Assembly (NCBI GenBank): GCA_900772565.1
Contig: CAAHET010000023.1
Location: 1-15,216, forward strand
DNA: 15,216 nucleotides
Reading direction: 5' to 3'
Origin: an uncultured Faecalibacterium sp.
GTDB taxonomy: Bacteria > Bacillota > Clostridia > Oscillospirales > Ruminococcaceae
Part shown: positions 6,898-14,376 of the stretch, in pieces
Layout of the letters: the number at the start of each line of letters is the position of its first letter
Position numbering within the stretch: position 1 is the stretch's first letter
Program-made: the position numbers and the translations under genes
The notes under the pieces: model-generated
The model's input: only the letters and a program-made list of their open reading frames with translations
Told to the model about the DNA's origin: nothing
The model's database searches: none

Positions 6898-6942
6898 CCC
6901 AAAAGGACATGAGAAGTGACCGGAGAAGATGAGAGGATCGAA

Positions 6943-9459
6943 ATGGAGATCAGAAAACGAAACGGGGAGTCTGTTCCCTTTCAACAGGAGAAAATTTTCA
7001 ACGCCATGAAAAAGGCGTTTGACGGACAGGGCAAGGAGATCGGGAGCAGAGAGATGGATGAGATCCTCGCCACCGTTCTCAACAATCTCTCCGTCACAGT
7101 GCCGCTCACCGTAGAACGTGTGCAGGACGAGGTGGAGCGAACGCTCATGGAGCGCGGACACTATGAGGTGGCCAAGGCGTACATTCTCTACCGCGAAAAG
7201 CGGTCTGCGCTGCGCCGTGTCCGGCATACCATCGCGCGGACGGTGGGGGATGACTCGCTTGACGAGGTGCTGCGTCGCATCCAGATGGATTTTACCGAGG
7301 AAGTCTACTCCCTCGCGGCGCTTCAAATGAAGTTTGAGAGCTTCTGTCGCCTGGGCATGACGGAGGATGAGCGGGCTGAGGCACTGACCAAGGCAGCGGT
7401 AGAGCTGACTACGGCAGAGGCACCCAAGTGGGAGTTCATCGCGGCGCGGCTTCTGAACCACTCCTTTCGCTGTCGCAACGCACAGGAATGGGAGGGGCGC
7501 GGCGTCGGCGACCTCTATGGCAAGCTTCGCTATCTGACGGATAAGGGACTCTACGGTGACTATATCCTTGCCCACTATACCCACGAGGAGATTGCCATGG
7601 CGGAGGACTTTCTCTGCCCGGAACGGGACGAGCTGTTCACCTACTCCGGCCTTGACCTGCTGCTCAAACGCTATGTGATCCAGTCACGCAGCCGCGTGCC
7701 GCTGGAAACACCGCAGGAGATGTTTTTGGGTATCGCGCTGCATCTTGCTATGAACGAAGGCTCTGACCGCATGGGGTGGGTAAAACGCTTTTACGATATG
7801 CTCAGCCGTATGGAGGTCACGATGGCGACACCTACCATGTCCAACGCACGAAAGCCCTACCATCAGCTTTCAAGCTGCTTTGTGGACACTGTGCCGGACA
7901 GTCTGGACGGCATCTACCGCTCGCTGGACAACTTCGCAAAGGTCTCTAAATTCGGCGGTGGAATGGGGATGTACTTCGGTAAGGTGCGCGCTGCAGGCAG
8001 CACCATCCGCGGCTTTCAAGGGGCGGCGGGCGGTGTTATCCGCTGGATTCGGCTGGTCAATGACACCGCCGTGGCGGTGGATCAGTTGGGAATGCGGCAG
8101 GGCGCTGTGGCGGTTTACTTAGACGCATGGCACCGGGATTTGCCGGAATTCCTTCAACTGCGCACCAACAACGGCGACGACCGCATGAAGGCACATGATG
8201 TGTTTCCCGCCGTGTGCTATCCGGATCTCTTCTGGCGACTGGCGGAGGAGAACATAGACGCGCCGTGGCATCTCATGTGTCCGCATGAAATCCTCACGGT
8301 CAAGGGCTACGCACTGGAGGATTACTGGGGTACAGAATGGGAGAAGCGGTATCTGGACTGCGTCAATGACCCGCGCATCGAAAAGCGCAGCGTCACCGTC
8401 AAGGACATCGTGCGGCTGGTGCTTCGCTCGGCAGTGGAGACCGGCACACCCTTCGCTTTCAATCGCGACAGTGTAAATCATATGAACCCAAACGGCCACA
8501 CGGGAATGATCTATTGCTCCAATCTCTGTACGGAGATCGCGCAGAACATGGCACCCATCGAGCACATCAGCACTGAGGTGCACACGGAGAACGGCGACAC
8601 AATTGTGGTGACGGCCACACGCCCAGGTGAGTTTGTGGTCTGCAACCTGGCGAGTCTGTCTCTCGGTAATCTGCCGGTGGAGGATGAGGCCTATATGGAA
8701 CGCACGGTGGAAACGGCCATCCGCGCACTGGATAATGTGATCGACCTCAACTTCTACCCGTTGGAATACGCGCGGCTTACCAATCAGAAGTACCGCAGCA
8801 TCGGCCTGGGCGTCAGCGGCTACCACCACATGCTGGCAAAGCGCGGCATCCACTGGGAGAGCGATGAGCACCTTGCCTTCACCGACGCAGTGTTCGAGCT
8901 CATCAACTACGCCGCCGTCAAGGCGGACACAGCACTGGCACGGGAAAAGGGTCGTTACGCGCTCTTTGAGGGCAGCGACTGGCAGACGGGCGCGTATTTT
9001 GAAAAGCGGGGTTATACCTCCGAAAAGTGGCGGGCGCTTGCGAAAACGGTGGCGGTGCAGGGAATGCGCAACGCCTATCTGCTGGCGGTTGCACCGACCT
9101 CCAGCACATCTATCCTCTCCGGCACGTCGGCGGGCATAGATCCAATTATGAAGAAATTCTTTTTAGAGGAAAAAAAGGGCAGCATGCTGCCCCGCGTTGC
9201 TCCGGAGCTTTCTATGGACACATGGTGGTACTATAAGGCAGCGCATCTGATCGACCAAAGCTGGTCGGTACGCGCCGCGGGCCTTCGCCAGAGACATATT
9301 GACCAGGCGCAGAGCATGAATCTCTATATCACCAACGACTATTCCATGCGTCAGGTGCTCAGACTGTATTTGGAGGCGTGGAGGGCCGGAGTCAAGACCA
9401 TTTACTATGTCCGCAGCAAGGCCCTTGAGGTCGAGACCTGCGAAAGCTGCTCGTCATAA
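6943..9459 (+). CDS. nrdA: Class I ribonucleotide reductase, alpha (catalytic) subunit
   Basis: Converts ribonucleotides to deoxyribonucleotides, with a radical supplied by NrdB. With ATG 6943 (AGAGGA five bases upstream; a GTG at 6916 is the less likely start) it has 838 residues. An ATP cone occupies about residues 1-90 (IRKRNGESVPFQQEKI), which favours NrdA over NrdE. Active-site residues align with E. coli: C312 (SSCF), N527/C529/E531 (NLCTEI) and C567 (VVCNLASLSLG). The radical-transfer tyrosine pair is Y821-Y822, and the C-terminal swinging-arm pair is C833/C836 (ETCESCSS). All are present. nrdB follows ten bases later. The class I enzyme needs O2 to form its radical, so it is suited to oxic conditions, unlike NrdD. 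Confidence 0.95.
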   Translation: MEIRKRNGESVPFQQEKIFNAMKKAFDGQGKEIGSREMDEILATVLNNLSVTVPLTVERVQDEVERTLMERGHYEVAKAYILYREKRSALRRVRHTIARTVGDDSLDEVLRRIQMDFTEEVYSLAALQMKFESFCRLGMTEDERAEALTKAAVELTTAEAPKWEFIAARLLNHSFRCRNAQEWEGRGVGDLYGKLRYLTDKGLYGDYILAHYTHEEIAMAEDFLCPERDELFTYSGLDLLLKRYVIQSRSRVPLETPQEMFLGIALHLAMNEGSDRMGWVKRFYDMLSRMEVTMATPTMSNARKPYHQLSSCFVDTVPDSLDGIYRSLDNFAKVSKFGGGMGMYFGKVRAAGSTIRGFQGAAGGVIRWIRLVNDTAVAVDQLGMRQGAVAVYLDAWHRDLPEFLQLRTNNGDDRMKAHDVFPAVCYPDLFWRLAEENIDAPWHLMCPHEILTVKGYALEDYWGTEWEKRYLDCVNDPRIEKRSVTVKDIVRLVLRSAVETGTPFAFNRDSVNHMNPNGHTGMIYCSNLCTEIAQNMAPIEHISTEVHTENGDTIVVTATRPGEFVVCNLASLSLGNLPVEDEAYMERTVETAIRALDNVIDLNFYPLEYARLTNQKYRSIGLGVSGYHHMLAKRGIHWESDEHLAFTDAVFELINYAAVKADTALAREKGRYALFEGSDWQTGAYFEKRGYTSEKWRALAKTVAVQGMRNAYLLAVAPTSSTSILSGTSAGIDPIMKKFFLEEKKGSMLPRVAPELSMDTWWYYKAAHLIDQSWSVRAAGLRQRHIDQAQSMNLYITNDYSMRQVLRLYLEAWRAGVKTIYYVRSKALEVETCESCSS

Positions 9460-9469
9460 GGAGGATAGC

Positions 9470-10513
9470 ATGACGGAACTGAAGAAAAAGCCCCTCTTTA
9501 ACCCGGAGGGCGACCCTGATGTGCGCCTGCGGCGCATGATCGGCGGCAATACCACTAACCTCAACGACTTCAACAATATGAAGTACGCTTGGGTCAGCGA
9601 CTGGTACCGGCAGGCCATGAACAACTTTTGGATTCCTGAGGAGATCAATCTCTCGCAGGATGTGAAGGACTATCCCCGCCTGCTGTCAGCCGAGCGCAAC
9701 GCCTACGATAAAATTCTGAGTTTTCTTGTCTTTTTGGATTCCATTCAGACAGCGAACCTGCCTAATATCGGCGCCTACATTACCGCCAACGAGGTCAATC
9801 TCTGCCTGTCCATTCAGGCGTTTCAGGAGTGTGTCCACTCACAGAGCTACAGCTATATGCTCGACACCATCTGTTCCCCCGTGGAGCGCAATGACATCCT
9901 CTACCAATGGAAAACGGACGAGCATCTGCTGCGCCGCAACACCTTCATTGGGGACTGCTACAACGAGTTTCAGGAGCGGAAGGACGCTCCCACGCTGCTG
10001 CGCGTGATGATGGCAAACTATATTTTGGAGGGCATCTATTTTTACAGCGGCTTTATGTTCTTCTACAATCTCTCCCGAAACGGGAAGATGCCCGGCTCGG
10101 CGCAGGAGATTCGCTACATAAACCGCGATGAGAACACGCACTTGTGGCTGTTCCGAAATATCATCACGGAGCTGCAAAAGGAGCAGCCGGAGTTGTTCAC
10201 CGCCGAGAGCGTACAAGCGCTGCGCGAGATGATGCGTGAGGGCGTGGAGCAGGAGATCGCATGGGGGCATTATGTAATCGGCGACGATATCCCGGGGCTG
10301 AACCGGCAGATGATCAGCGATTACATCCGCTATCTCGGCAACCTCCGCTGGACGAGCCTTGGCTATCCCGCATTGTATCCAGGCTTTGAGAGCGAACCGG
10401 AGAGCATGGAATGGGTCAGCCAGTACGCCGACGCCAACATGGTCAAGACCGATTTCTTTGAAGCACGCAGTACCGCCTACGCCAAGAGCACCGCACTGAT
10501 AGACGATTTATAA
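9470..10513 (+). CDS. nrdB: Class I ribonucleotide reductase, beta (radical) subunit
   Basis: A 347-residue ferritin-like metalloprotein that holds the diiron or dimanganese cofactor and tyrosyl radical. Start at ATG 9470 after AAGGAGG. Ligands in order are D90 (LDSIQ), E120 and H123 with radical-tyrosine candidate Y127 (ECVHSQSY, equivalent to E. coli E115, H118 and Y122), the Glu of LEGIYFY, and the Glu and His of RDENTH. The radical tyrosine is kept, so it is a tyrosyl-radical type rather than the Mn/Fe class Ic. Which metal is used cannot be read from sequence. It is coupled to nrdA and followed 34 bases later by a flavoprotein gene. Confidence 0.94.
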   Translation: MTELKKKPLFNPEGDPDVRLRRMIGGNTTNLNDFNNMKYAWVSDWYRQAMNNFWIPEEINLSQDVKDYPRLLSAERNAYDKILSFLVFLDSIQTANLPNIGAYITANEVNLCLSIQAFQECVHSQSYSYMLDTICSPVERNDILYQWKTDEHLLRRNTFIGDCYNEFQERKDAPTLLRVMMANYILEGIYFYSGFMFFYNLSRNGKMPGSAQEIRYINRDENTHLWLFRNIITELQKEQPELFTAESVQALREMMREGVEQEIAWGHYVIGDDIPGLNRQMISDYIRYLGNLRWTSLGYPALYPGFESEPESMEWVSQYADANMVKTDFFEARSTAYAKSTALIDDL

Positions 10514-10547
10514 GAAAACCAAAGACATCAGAATAGGAGATATTACT

Positions 10548-11411
10548 ATGAATTACAGCGCTATGATTCAAAATCGCAGATCCGTTCACGCATTCCGCGA
10601 AAAGGAAGTTCCGAGCGAGGCTATCGGCCAGCTCCGATCCTACTATGAAAAGACCTGCCCCCGTCTTGTCCCGGAGATTGCAACTGAGTTGATCGTCTTG
10701 GACAAGGATGCACAGCCGGCGCTGGAGAGCTCAGCGGGCTATAATCAATTTCTCATCGGAGCACCGCACTACCTGCTCCTTATGTCTGCCCCGCATTCCT
10801 ATGCGGCCATCAACGCCGGCTACATGATGGAAGATCTCGTCCTCAAGCTGACTGAGTTGGACATTGACACCTGCTGGATGACCTTCACCGACAGCGACAA
10901 AATCAAAAAGGAACTGTCTCTCGCCACCCCGTTAGAGGTGGCGGCAATCGTTGCCTTTGGCTACGGGGAAAAGACCGCAAAAAAGCTGCGGCTGAATATC
11001 CTAAGTATGTCTCAAATCGATGTGCGGGCCGAGCAGCAGTACTACGCGCCCAAAAAGGGCGTGCACGATTTGGTTCACATGGGGAGCTGGAGCAACAAGT
11101 CTGGGCTTGACGAGATGATGGACTTCTACGACGATATGCTCTGGCAGTCCATCTACGCCGCTTCGCTCTCCCCCAGCTATCTCAACCGTCAGCCCTATGG
11201 CTTCCTTGTGCAGGACCACAGCATCTATTTGGTGCAGCAGGAGGATGCCTACACCGATAATTTGGATGCCGCATTGGATCTCGGTATTGTCATGCTCCAC
11301 TTCTCCGCCGTCGCCTCCAAGTGGGCGGGGCAGGTACGCTGGGAACTTTCACCTGCTGCGCCCGACGGCCTGCCGGAAGGACTTCGCTCCGCTGCGGTGT
11401 ACCACATGTAA
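10548..11411 (+). CDS. Nitroreductase-family flavoprotein
   Basis: The 287-residue protein begins with YSAMIQNRRSVHAF, the FMN-binding N-terminal signature of nitroreductase-fold enzymes (R-R-S). It continues with SSAGYNQFLIGAPHYLLLM and VAAIVAFGYG, as in the TM1586-like putative nitroreductase subgroup. Such enzymes move two electrons from NAD(P)H through FMN to quinones, nitro compounds or unknown acceptors; the natural substrate is not known. RBS TAGGAG precedes the ATG. Its place after nrdAB and before trxA-trxB suggests it belongs to the same redox unit; supplying reductant for NrdB radical repair is only a speculation. A 126-base non-coding spacer, with no clear signal, follows it. Confidence 0.82.
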   Translation: MNYSAMIQNRRSVHAFREKEVPSEAIGQLRSYYEKTCPRLVPEIATELIVLDKDAQPALESSAGYNQFLIGAPHYLLLMSAPHSYAAINAGYMMEDLVLKLTELDIDTCWMTFTDSDKIKKELSLATPLEVAAIVAFGYGEKTAKKLRLNILSMSQIDVRAEQQYYAPKKGVHDLVHMGSWSNKSGLDEMMDFYDDMLWQSIYAASLSPSYLNRQPYGFLVQDHSIYLVQQEDAYTDNLDAALDLGIVMLHFSAVASKWAGQVRWELSPAAPDGLPEGLRSAAVYHM

Positions 11412-11537
11412 CGACTCTGGGGGGAAGCAAGGCAACGGTAAAATGCGCGATCGTCATCTCAGGATGAGGTCACAATGTGGTGTGAGGCGAGACCGGAGTC
11501 TTGAGAATACCCAAACAAAGGAAAGGAGCTGACAGAT

Positions 11538-11861
11538 ATGGCAGCTATGAATATGAATCAGGAGCAGTTTAAGCAGTTGATCCGGGAGGAAAAGCCTGTT
11601 TTGGTGGATTTCTGGGCGCCCTGGTGCAGCTATTGCCGGAGGATCGGCCCTGCGTATGAGAAGATTGGAGAGGAATACGCGGACAGCCTTGCTGTCGGCA
11701 AGATCAATATTGACGAGGAGCCGCAGCTGGCGGGGGCCGAGGGGATTGAGGACATCCCAACTCTGGTGCTGTACCGGAACGGAAAGGCCGTGGATTCCAT
11801 CATCGCGCCCGGCTCAAAGGCAGAAATCGACCGTTTCATTCAGGAAGCCTTGGCGAAATAA
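11538..11861 (+). CDS. trxA: Thioredoxin with CSYC active site
   Basis: A 107-residue thioredoxin fold protein. The redox motif is WC30-S-Y-C33 instead of the usual WCGPC. The cis-proline loop is D-I-P74-T, and VLVDFWAPW and NIDEEPQLA match the family. RBS AAAGGAG lies about 11 bases before ATG 11538; ATG 11547 is an alternative. Reduced by the thioredoxin reductase encoded 14 bases downstream, it could serve ribonucleotide reductase (upstream), peroxiredoxins and methionine sulfoxide reductases. Loss of the GP pair usually shifts the redox potential and partner choice, so partner specificity may differ from standard TrxA. Confidence 0.92.
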   Translation: MAAMNMNQEQFKQLIREEKPVLVDFWAPWCSYCRRIGPAYEKIGEEYADSLAVGKINIDEEPQLAGAEGIEDIPTLVLYRNGKAVDSIIAPGSKAEIDRFIQEALAK

Positions 11862-11875
11862 CGGAGGGTTCAGAT

Positions 11876-12805
11876 ATGAACAACAATCATGTTTATGATA
11901 TGCTCGTGGTGGGCGGCGGACCGGGCGGCTACACCGCCGCCCTGTACGCGGCACGGGCGGGGCTGGACACCATCGTGCTGGAAAAACTGTCCGCCGGTGG
12001 GCAGATGGCCCTGACCGAGCAGATCGACAACTATCCCGGCTTTGAGGACGGGATCGACGGCTTCTCTCTGGCGGAGAAGATGCAAAAGCAGGCGGAGCGC
12101 TTCGGGGCACGCAGCGAATACGTAGAAGTCCTCCGCATGGATCTGACGGCGGTTCCCAAGCTCGTGGAGACCAGCGAGGGGATTTTCCTGGGGAAAACCG
12201 TGGTGCTGGCCACCGGTGCGAACCCCAGAAAGCTGGGCGTGGCCAGAGAGTCGGAACTGGTGGGCCGAGGCGTGGCCTACTGCGCCGCCTGCGACGGGAT
12301 GTTTTACAAGGGCAAAACGGTGGTCGTGGTGGGCGGCGGCAATTCCGCCGCGGCAGATGCCCTCCTTCTCAGCCGCGTGGCGAAAAAAGTGATCCTCGTC
12401 CACCGCAGAGACACCCTGCGGGCCACCAAAATCTATCACGAGCCGCTGACACAGGCCGAAAACGTGGAATTCCGTTGGAACAGCGTCGTTTCCGCACTGC
12501 TTTCCGGGGACAGGCTGACCGGCGTCCGCCTGCGGGACACCGTCACCGGTGAGGAAAGCGTGGTGGACTGCGACGGCGTATTTGTCAGCGTGGGCCGACA
12601 GCCCGCCACGGCGCTGGCGGTGGGTCAACTGGAGCTGGACGGCGGCGGCTATATCGTGGCCGGAGAGACCACGGAAACCAGTATTCCCGGCGTTTACGCC
12701 GTGGGCGACGTGCGGACGAAGCCCCTCCGTCAGGTGGTCACCGCCGTGGCGGACGGCGCGGTGGCAGTTCACATGGCGGAGAAGTATATCGCGGAAAACC
12801 GATAA
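11876..12805 (+). CDS. trxB: Thioredoxin reductase (low-molecular-weight type)
   Basis: A 309-residue FAD protein that reduces thioredoxin with NAD(P)H or another donor. The FAD Rossmann loop is VVGGGPGGYTAALYAARAG (about residues 11-29). The redox pair C136-A-A-C139-D is the standard CxxCD. The second nucleotide fold is VVVGGGNSAAADALLL, followed by VILVHRRDTLRA, where HRR is the NADPH-binding pattern. The C-terminal FAD motif is GVYAVGDVRTKPLRQ. Length and motifs are complete. RBS CGGAGG precedes the ATG. It forms a pair with trxA and is the last rightward gene of the nrdAB unit. Confidence 0.96.
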   Translation: MNNNHVYDMLVVGGGPGGYTAALYAARAGLDTIVLEKLSAGGQMALTEQIDNYPGFEDGIDGFSLAEKMQKQAERFGARSEYVEVLRMDLTAVPKLVETSEGIFLGKTVVLATGANPRKLGVARESELVGRGVAYCAACDGMFYKGKTVVVVGGGNSAAADALLLSRVAKKVILVHRRDTLRATKIYHEPLTQAENVEFRWNSVVSALLSGDRLTGVRLRDTVTGEESVVDCDGVFVSVGRQPATALAVGQLELDGGGYIVAGETTETSIPGVYAVGDVRTKPLRQVVTAVADGAVAVHMAEKYIAENR

Positions 12806-12980
12806 GGAAGGTAGATTGAAAAAGCCATGTTTAAGGTCAGGCCGGATACGACCGCAGTGGGGATGCCGACATATCTGCAAGGCAAACTGCCAGAGTGATG
12901 GCAGATAAGAAACCCATGTAAGATCGGGAGATATGTTGTCTCTCCATATCCAGTCCACGCAACAGTAAGCAACTGAACAC

Positions 12981-13020
12981 AAAACACAGCCACAGATGTA
13001 CTCTGCGGCTGTGTTTTTTT
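12981..13020 (+). terminator. Rho-independent terminator of the nrdA-trxB unit
   Basis: A 16-bp stem with one A/C mismatch, AAAACACAGCCACAGA (12981-12996) and TCTGCGGCTGTGTTTT (13002-13017), has a TGTAC loop and ends in seven T residues. It stops rightward transcription 176 bases after trxB. It has a run of As on the left and could also work, less well, on the opposite strand. Confidence 0.92.
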
Positions 13021-13048
13021 GCGTAGTATAGCTGCTTCTTCCATCTGC

Positions 13049-13079
13049 AAAACCCCGACGCTCCGTGGCTGACGGGGTT
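13049..13079 (-). terminator. Candidate terminator for the leftward Crp/Fnr gene
   Basis: Read on the minus strand, a seven-bp stem AACCCCG/CGGGGTT with a 15-base loop is followed by TTTT, starting 35 bases after the regulator's stop. The loop is large and the stem short, so strength is uncertain. Confidence 0.55.
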
Positions 13080-13113
13080 ATCCGCACTTGCCAATACGCC
13101 CAAAGAGGGCTCC

Positions 13114-13809
13114 TTAACGCGCAGAAGGAAAGGGACGGTCAGTCTCCGGCGTTTTGAGAAGGAAATGGCTTTTGTGAAAGTCGAGCAGGCCCTCATCCCG
13201 CATTTTTCCAAGCTCCACAGACAGCCCGCTGCGATCCACACCGAGGTAATCCGCAAGCTGCTGCCTTGAAAACGGAATGTCGAACTCATAGACGCTGCGC
13301 CGCTGTGCCTCGGCGGAAAAATAGGACATCAGCTTTGCACGCGTCGTGCGCTGGGCCATGTGGGTGAGCTTTTCGTTGAGCCGCAGGTTCTTCTCTGCCA
13401 GTTCGTCCAGCAGGTTGCGGATGATCCGGCTGTGGTGGGAGCAGGCGGAGGGGCACACGCTCAAAACGCGCCTTATGTGCAGAAACATCACCGTCACCGC
13501 GCTCTCCGCCTCTACGCTCACGTTCAGCACCGCTCCCGGCGCGCAGGCGAATACCTCCGCGAAGGTCTGCCCCGGCCCGGTCTTAGAGAGGATGTTGCGG
13601 TTTCCCCAGATATCCTCCTGCACGATGAGGGTGCTGCCCGCCAGCACGAGACCCACCTCCTCCACCGGCTCCCCGGCGCGGAGCAGGCGTGAGCCTTTGG
13701 GGAAGGTGTCGATCCTCGCCCCAAGGTAGGAGAGCATGACGGCAAGCTCATCGTCGGAAATGCCGGAGAAAAGCGCCGCCGTATGAAGTACCGGAAAAAA
13801 TTCTTTCAT
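13114..13809 (-). CDS. Crp/Fnr-family transcriptional regulator
   Basis: A 231-residue regulator with an N-terminal cyclic-nucleotide-like jelly roll (about 10-120; FPKGSRLLRAGEPVEEVGLV), a long dimer helix (about 120-150) and a C-terminal winged helix (HTH about 181-211: SRQQLADYLGVDRSGLSVEL). It lacks the N-terminal cysteine set of Fnr and the cAMP-binding signature of Crp, so the signal is unknown; VCPSAC in the sensor domain is a possible thiol or metal site. Similar clostridial regulators often control hybrid-cluster protein, nitrosative or oxygen stress genes. Its divergent promoter faces the Fe-S/DUF2249/flavodiiron unit, and a palindrome lies between them, so it probably controls that unit and itself. 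Confidence 0.88.
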   Translation of the reverse strand: MKEFFPVLHTAALFSGISDDELAVMLSYLGARIDTFPKGSRLLRAGEPVEEVGLVLAGSTLIVQEDIWGNRNILSKTGPGQTFAEVFACAPGAVLNVSVEAESAVTVMFLHIRRVLSVCPSACSHHSRIIRNLLDELAEKNLRLNEKLTHMAQRTTRAKLMSYFSAEAQRRSVYEFDIPFSRQQLADYLGVDRSGLSVELGKMRDEGLLDFHKSHFLLKTPETDRPFPSAR

Positions 13810-13824
13810 AAAAAGTTCTCTTTC

Positions 13825-13838
13825 GTTGAAAATTCAAC
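13825..13838. promoter_or_regulatory. Palindromic operator, probable Crp/Fnr-family binding site
   Basis: GTTGAAAATTCAAC has 6-bp arms around AA and contains TTGA-N4-TCAA, a half-site type used by Fnr and HcpR-like regulators but with closer half-site spacing than the Fnr consensus TTGAT-N4-ATCAA. Its centre is about 41.5 bases upstream of the predicted rightward start and about 15 bases downstream of the predicted leftward start. Confidence 0.65.
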
Positions 13839-13866
13839 TGACTTGTTGCTCTTAGTATAGTACAAT
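13838..13866 (+). promoter_or_regulatory. Rightward promoter for the Fe-S remnant/DUF2249/flavodiiron unit
   Basis: A weak -35 CTGACT (13838-13843) and -10 TACAAT (13861-13866) are separated by 17 bases. The poor -35 touches the palindrome at 13825-13838, as expected for an activator-dependent class II promoter. Confidence 0.55.
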
Positions 13867-13882
13867 GAACGCACAAAGGCAA
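13854..13882 (-). promoter_or_regulatory. Leftward promoter for the Crp/Fnr gene
   Basis: On the minus strand, -35 TTGCCT (13882-13877) and -10 TATACT (13859-13854) are 17 bases apart. It overlaps the rightward promoter, so the two transcripts compete. The palindrome falls just after its start site, which suggests autorepression. Confidence 0.6.
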
Positions 13883-13896
13883 CAGGAGGATCGAAC

Positions 13897-14089
13897 ATGA
13901 AACGACGGATCATTGAAATCGATCAGGATAAACGCCCCGTATTTTGACGGCGCACGGCTCCTGATTGCCGCCGACTGCACCGCCTACGCCTACGCCGCTT
14001 TCCACGAGCGGTTCATCAAGGGACACATCACCCTGGTGGGCTGTCCTAAGCTGGACGGCGTGGGTAAGGATTCCTTCGAAGAGGCGTGA
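13897..14089 (+). pseudogene. Internally deleted 4Fe-4S ferredoxin-type protein gene
   Basis: A good ribosome site (AACAGGAGG) leads to ATG 13897 and MKRRIIEIDQDK, the usual start of clostridial 4Fe-4S proteins whose next residues would be the CxxCxxC cluster motif. The frame instead stops at TGA 13945. One base over, from 13931, the frame NAPYFDGARLLIAADCTAYA continues through FIKGHITLVGCPKLD to TGA 14089. From memory this is the C-terminal end of the same protein type. Both ferredoxin motifs and well over 100 residues of middle are missing, and the junction shifts the frame. The head and tail assignment is from remembered family sequences. The intact protein is an electron carrier or Fe-S protein often found near hybrid-cluster protein and Crp regulators. 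Confidence 0.75.
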
Positions 14090-14114
14090 GCTTTCTGCAA
14101 GAGAGGCAAAGACT

Positions 14115-14372
14115 ATGAGTTATGAAAACTGGAAGGACAAAATCGGCACATTTGAAGTGATGGACGTGCGGGGCAAAAAGATGGACTTCTTCCCCGCATT
14201 GAAGGCAAAGGCTGCCGCGCTGAAAAACGGCGAAGGACTGCATATCATCCAGACCTTCGAGCCTGTTCCCCTGTACCCGGTGCTGGCCCTCATGGGCTTT
14301 GAGCATCACACGGAGAAGGTGAGCGGCAGCGAATATCACATCTGGTTTTATCGAGTGAAGAAAGGAGAATAA
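14115..14372 (+). CDS. DUF2249 domain protein (single domain)
   Basis: An 85-residue protein made of one DUF2249 domain: a DVRG strand, then GEGLHIIQTFEPVPLYPVLALMGFEHHTE and a final strand HIWFYRVKK. The domain has a small TusA/SirA-like alpha-beta fold and recurs near nitric-oxide and redox genes, but has no established biochemical function. Hand alignment with the N-terminal 85 residues of the next gene gives 50 identities (59%), so the two arose by tandem duplication. RBS GAGAGG is about nine bases upstream. It lies 25 bases after the Fe-S remnant and four bases before its paralogue. Confidence 0.85.
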   Translation: MSYENWKDKIGTFEVMDVRGKKMDFFPALKAKAAALKNGEGLHIIQTFEPVPLYPVLALMGFEHHTEKVSGSEYHIWFYRVKKGE

Positions 14373-14376
14373 CCGC

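Larger units (their letters stand above)
12806..13113. other. Gene-poor spacer between trxB and the Crp/Fnr gene
   Basis: No recognisable gene lies in these 308 bases. There is a possible 23-codon ORF at 12827-12898 (starts MFKVRPDTTAVGM) and a seven-codon ORF from 12899 (MADKKPM); neither has a convincing ribosome site or recognisable similarity. A short inverted repeat GATATG-N9-CATATC lies at about 12930-12950. The rest is two terminator-like hairpins, listed separately. Confidence 0.6.

Noticed and set aside
6916..6942. GTG start for nrdA at 6916
   Set aside because: ATG 6943 has a better spaced AGAGGA and begins directly at the ATP-cone strand; the extra nine residues match nothing expected.
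6766..7584. 272-codon minus-strand frame over the fprA-nrdA junction
   Set aside because: Covers the terminator hairpin and the ATP cone of nrdA; no family similarity or start signal.
11412..11537. Possible riboswitch or small RNA in the spacer before trxA
   Set aside because: Only a weak five-bp hairpin (TCATC-TCAG-GATGA) is visible, with no terminator or known aptamer core.
12827..12898. Possible 23-residue peptide gene after trxB
   Set aside because: The nearest purine-rich site is too far upstream and there is no recognisable similarity; kept only as a note in the spacer.
11870..13087. 405-codon minus-strand frame across trxB
   Set aside because: Antisense shadow of thioredoxin reductase; no motifs, and it runs through two terminator hairpins.
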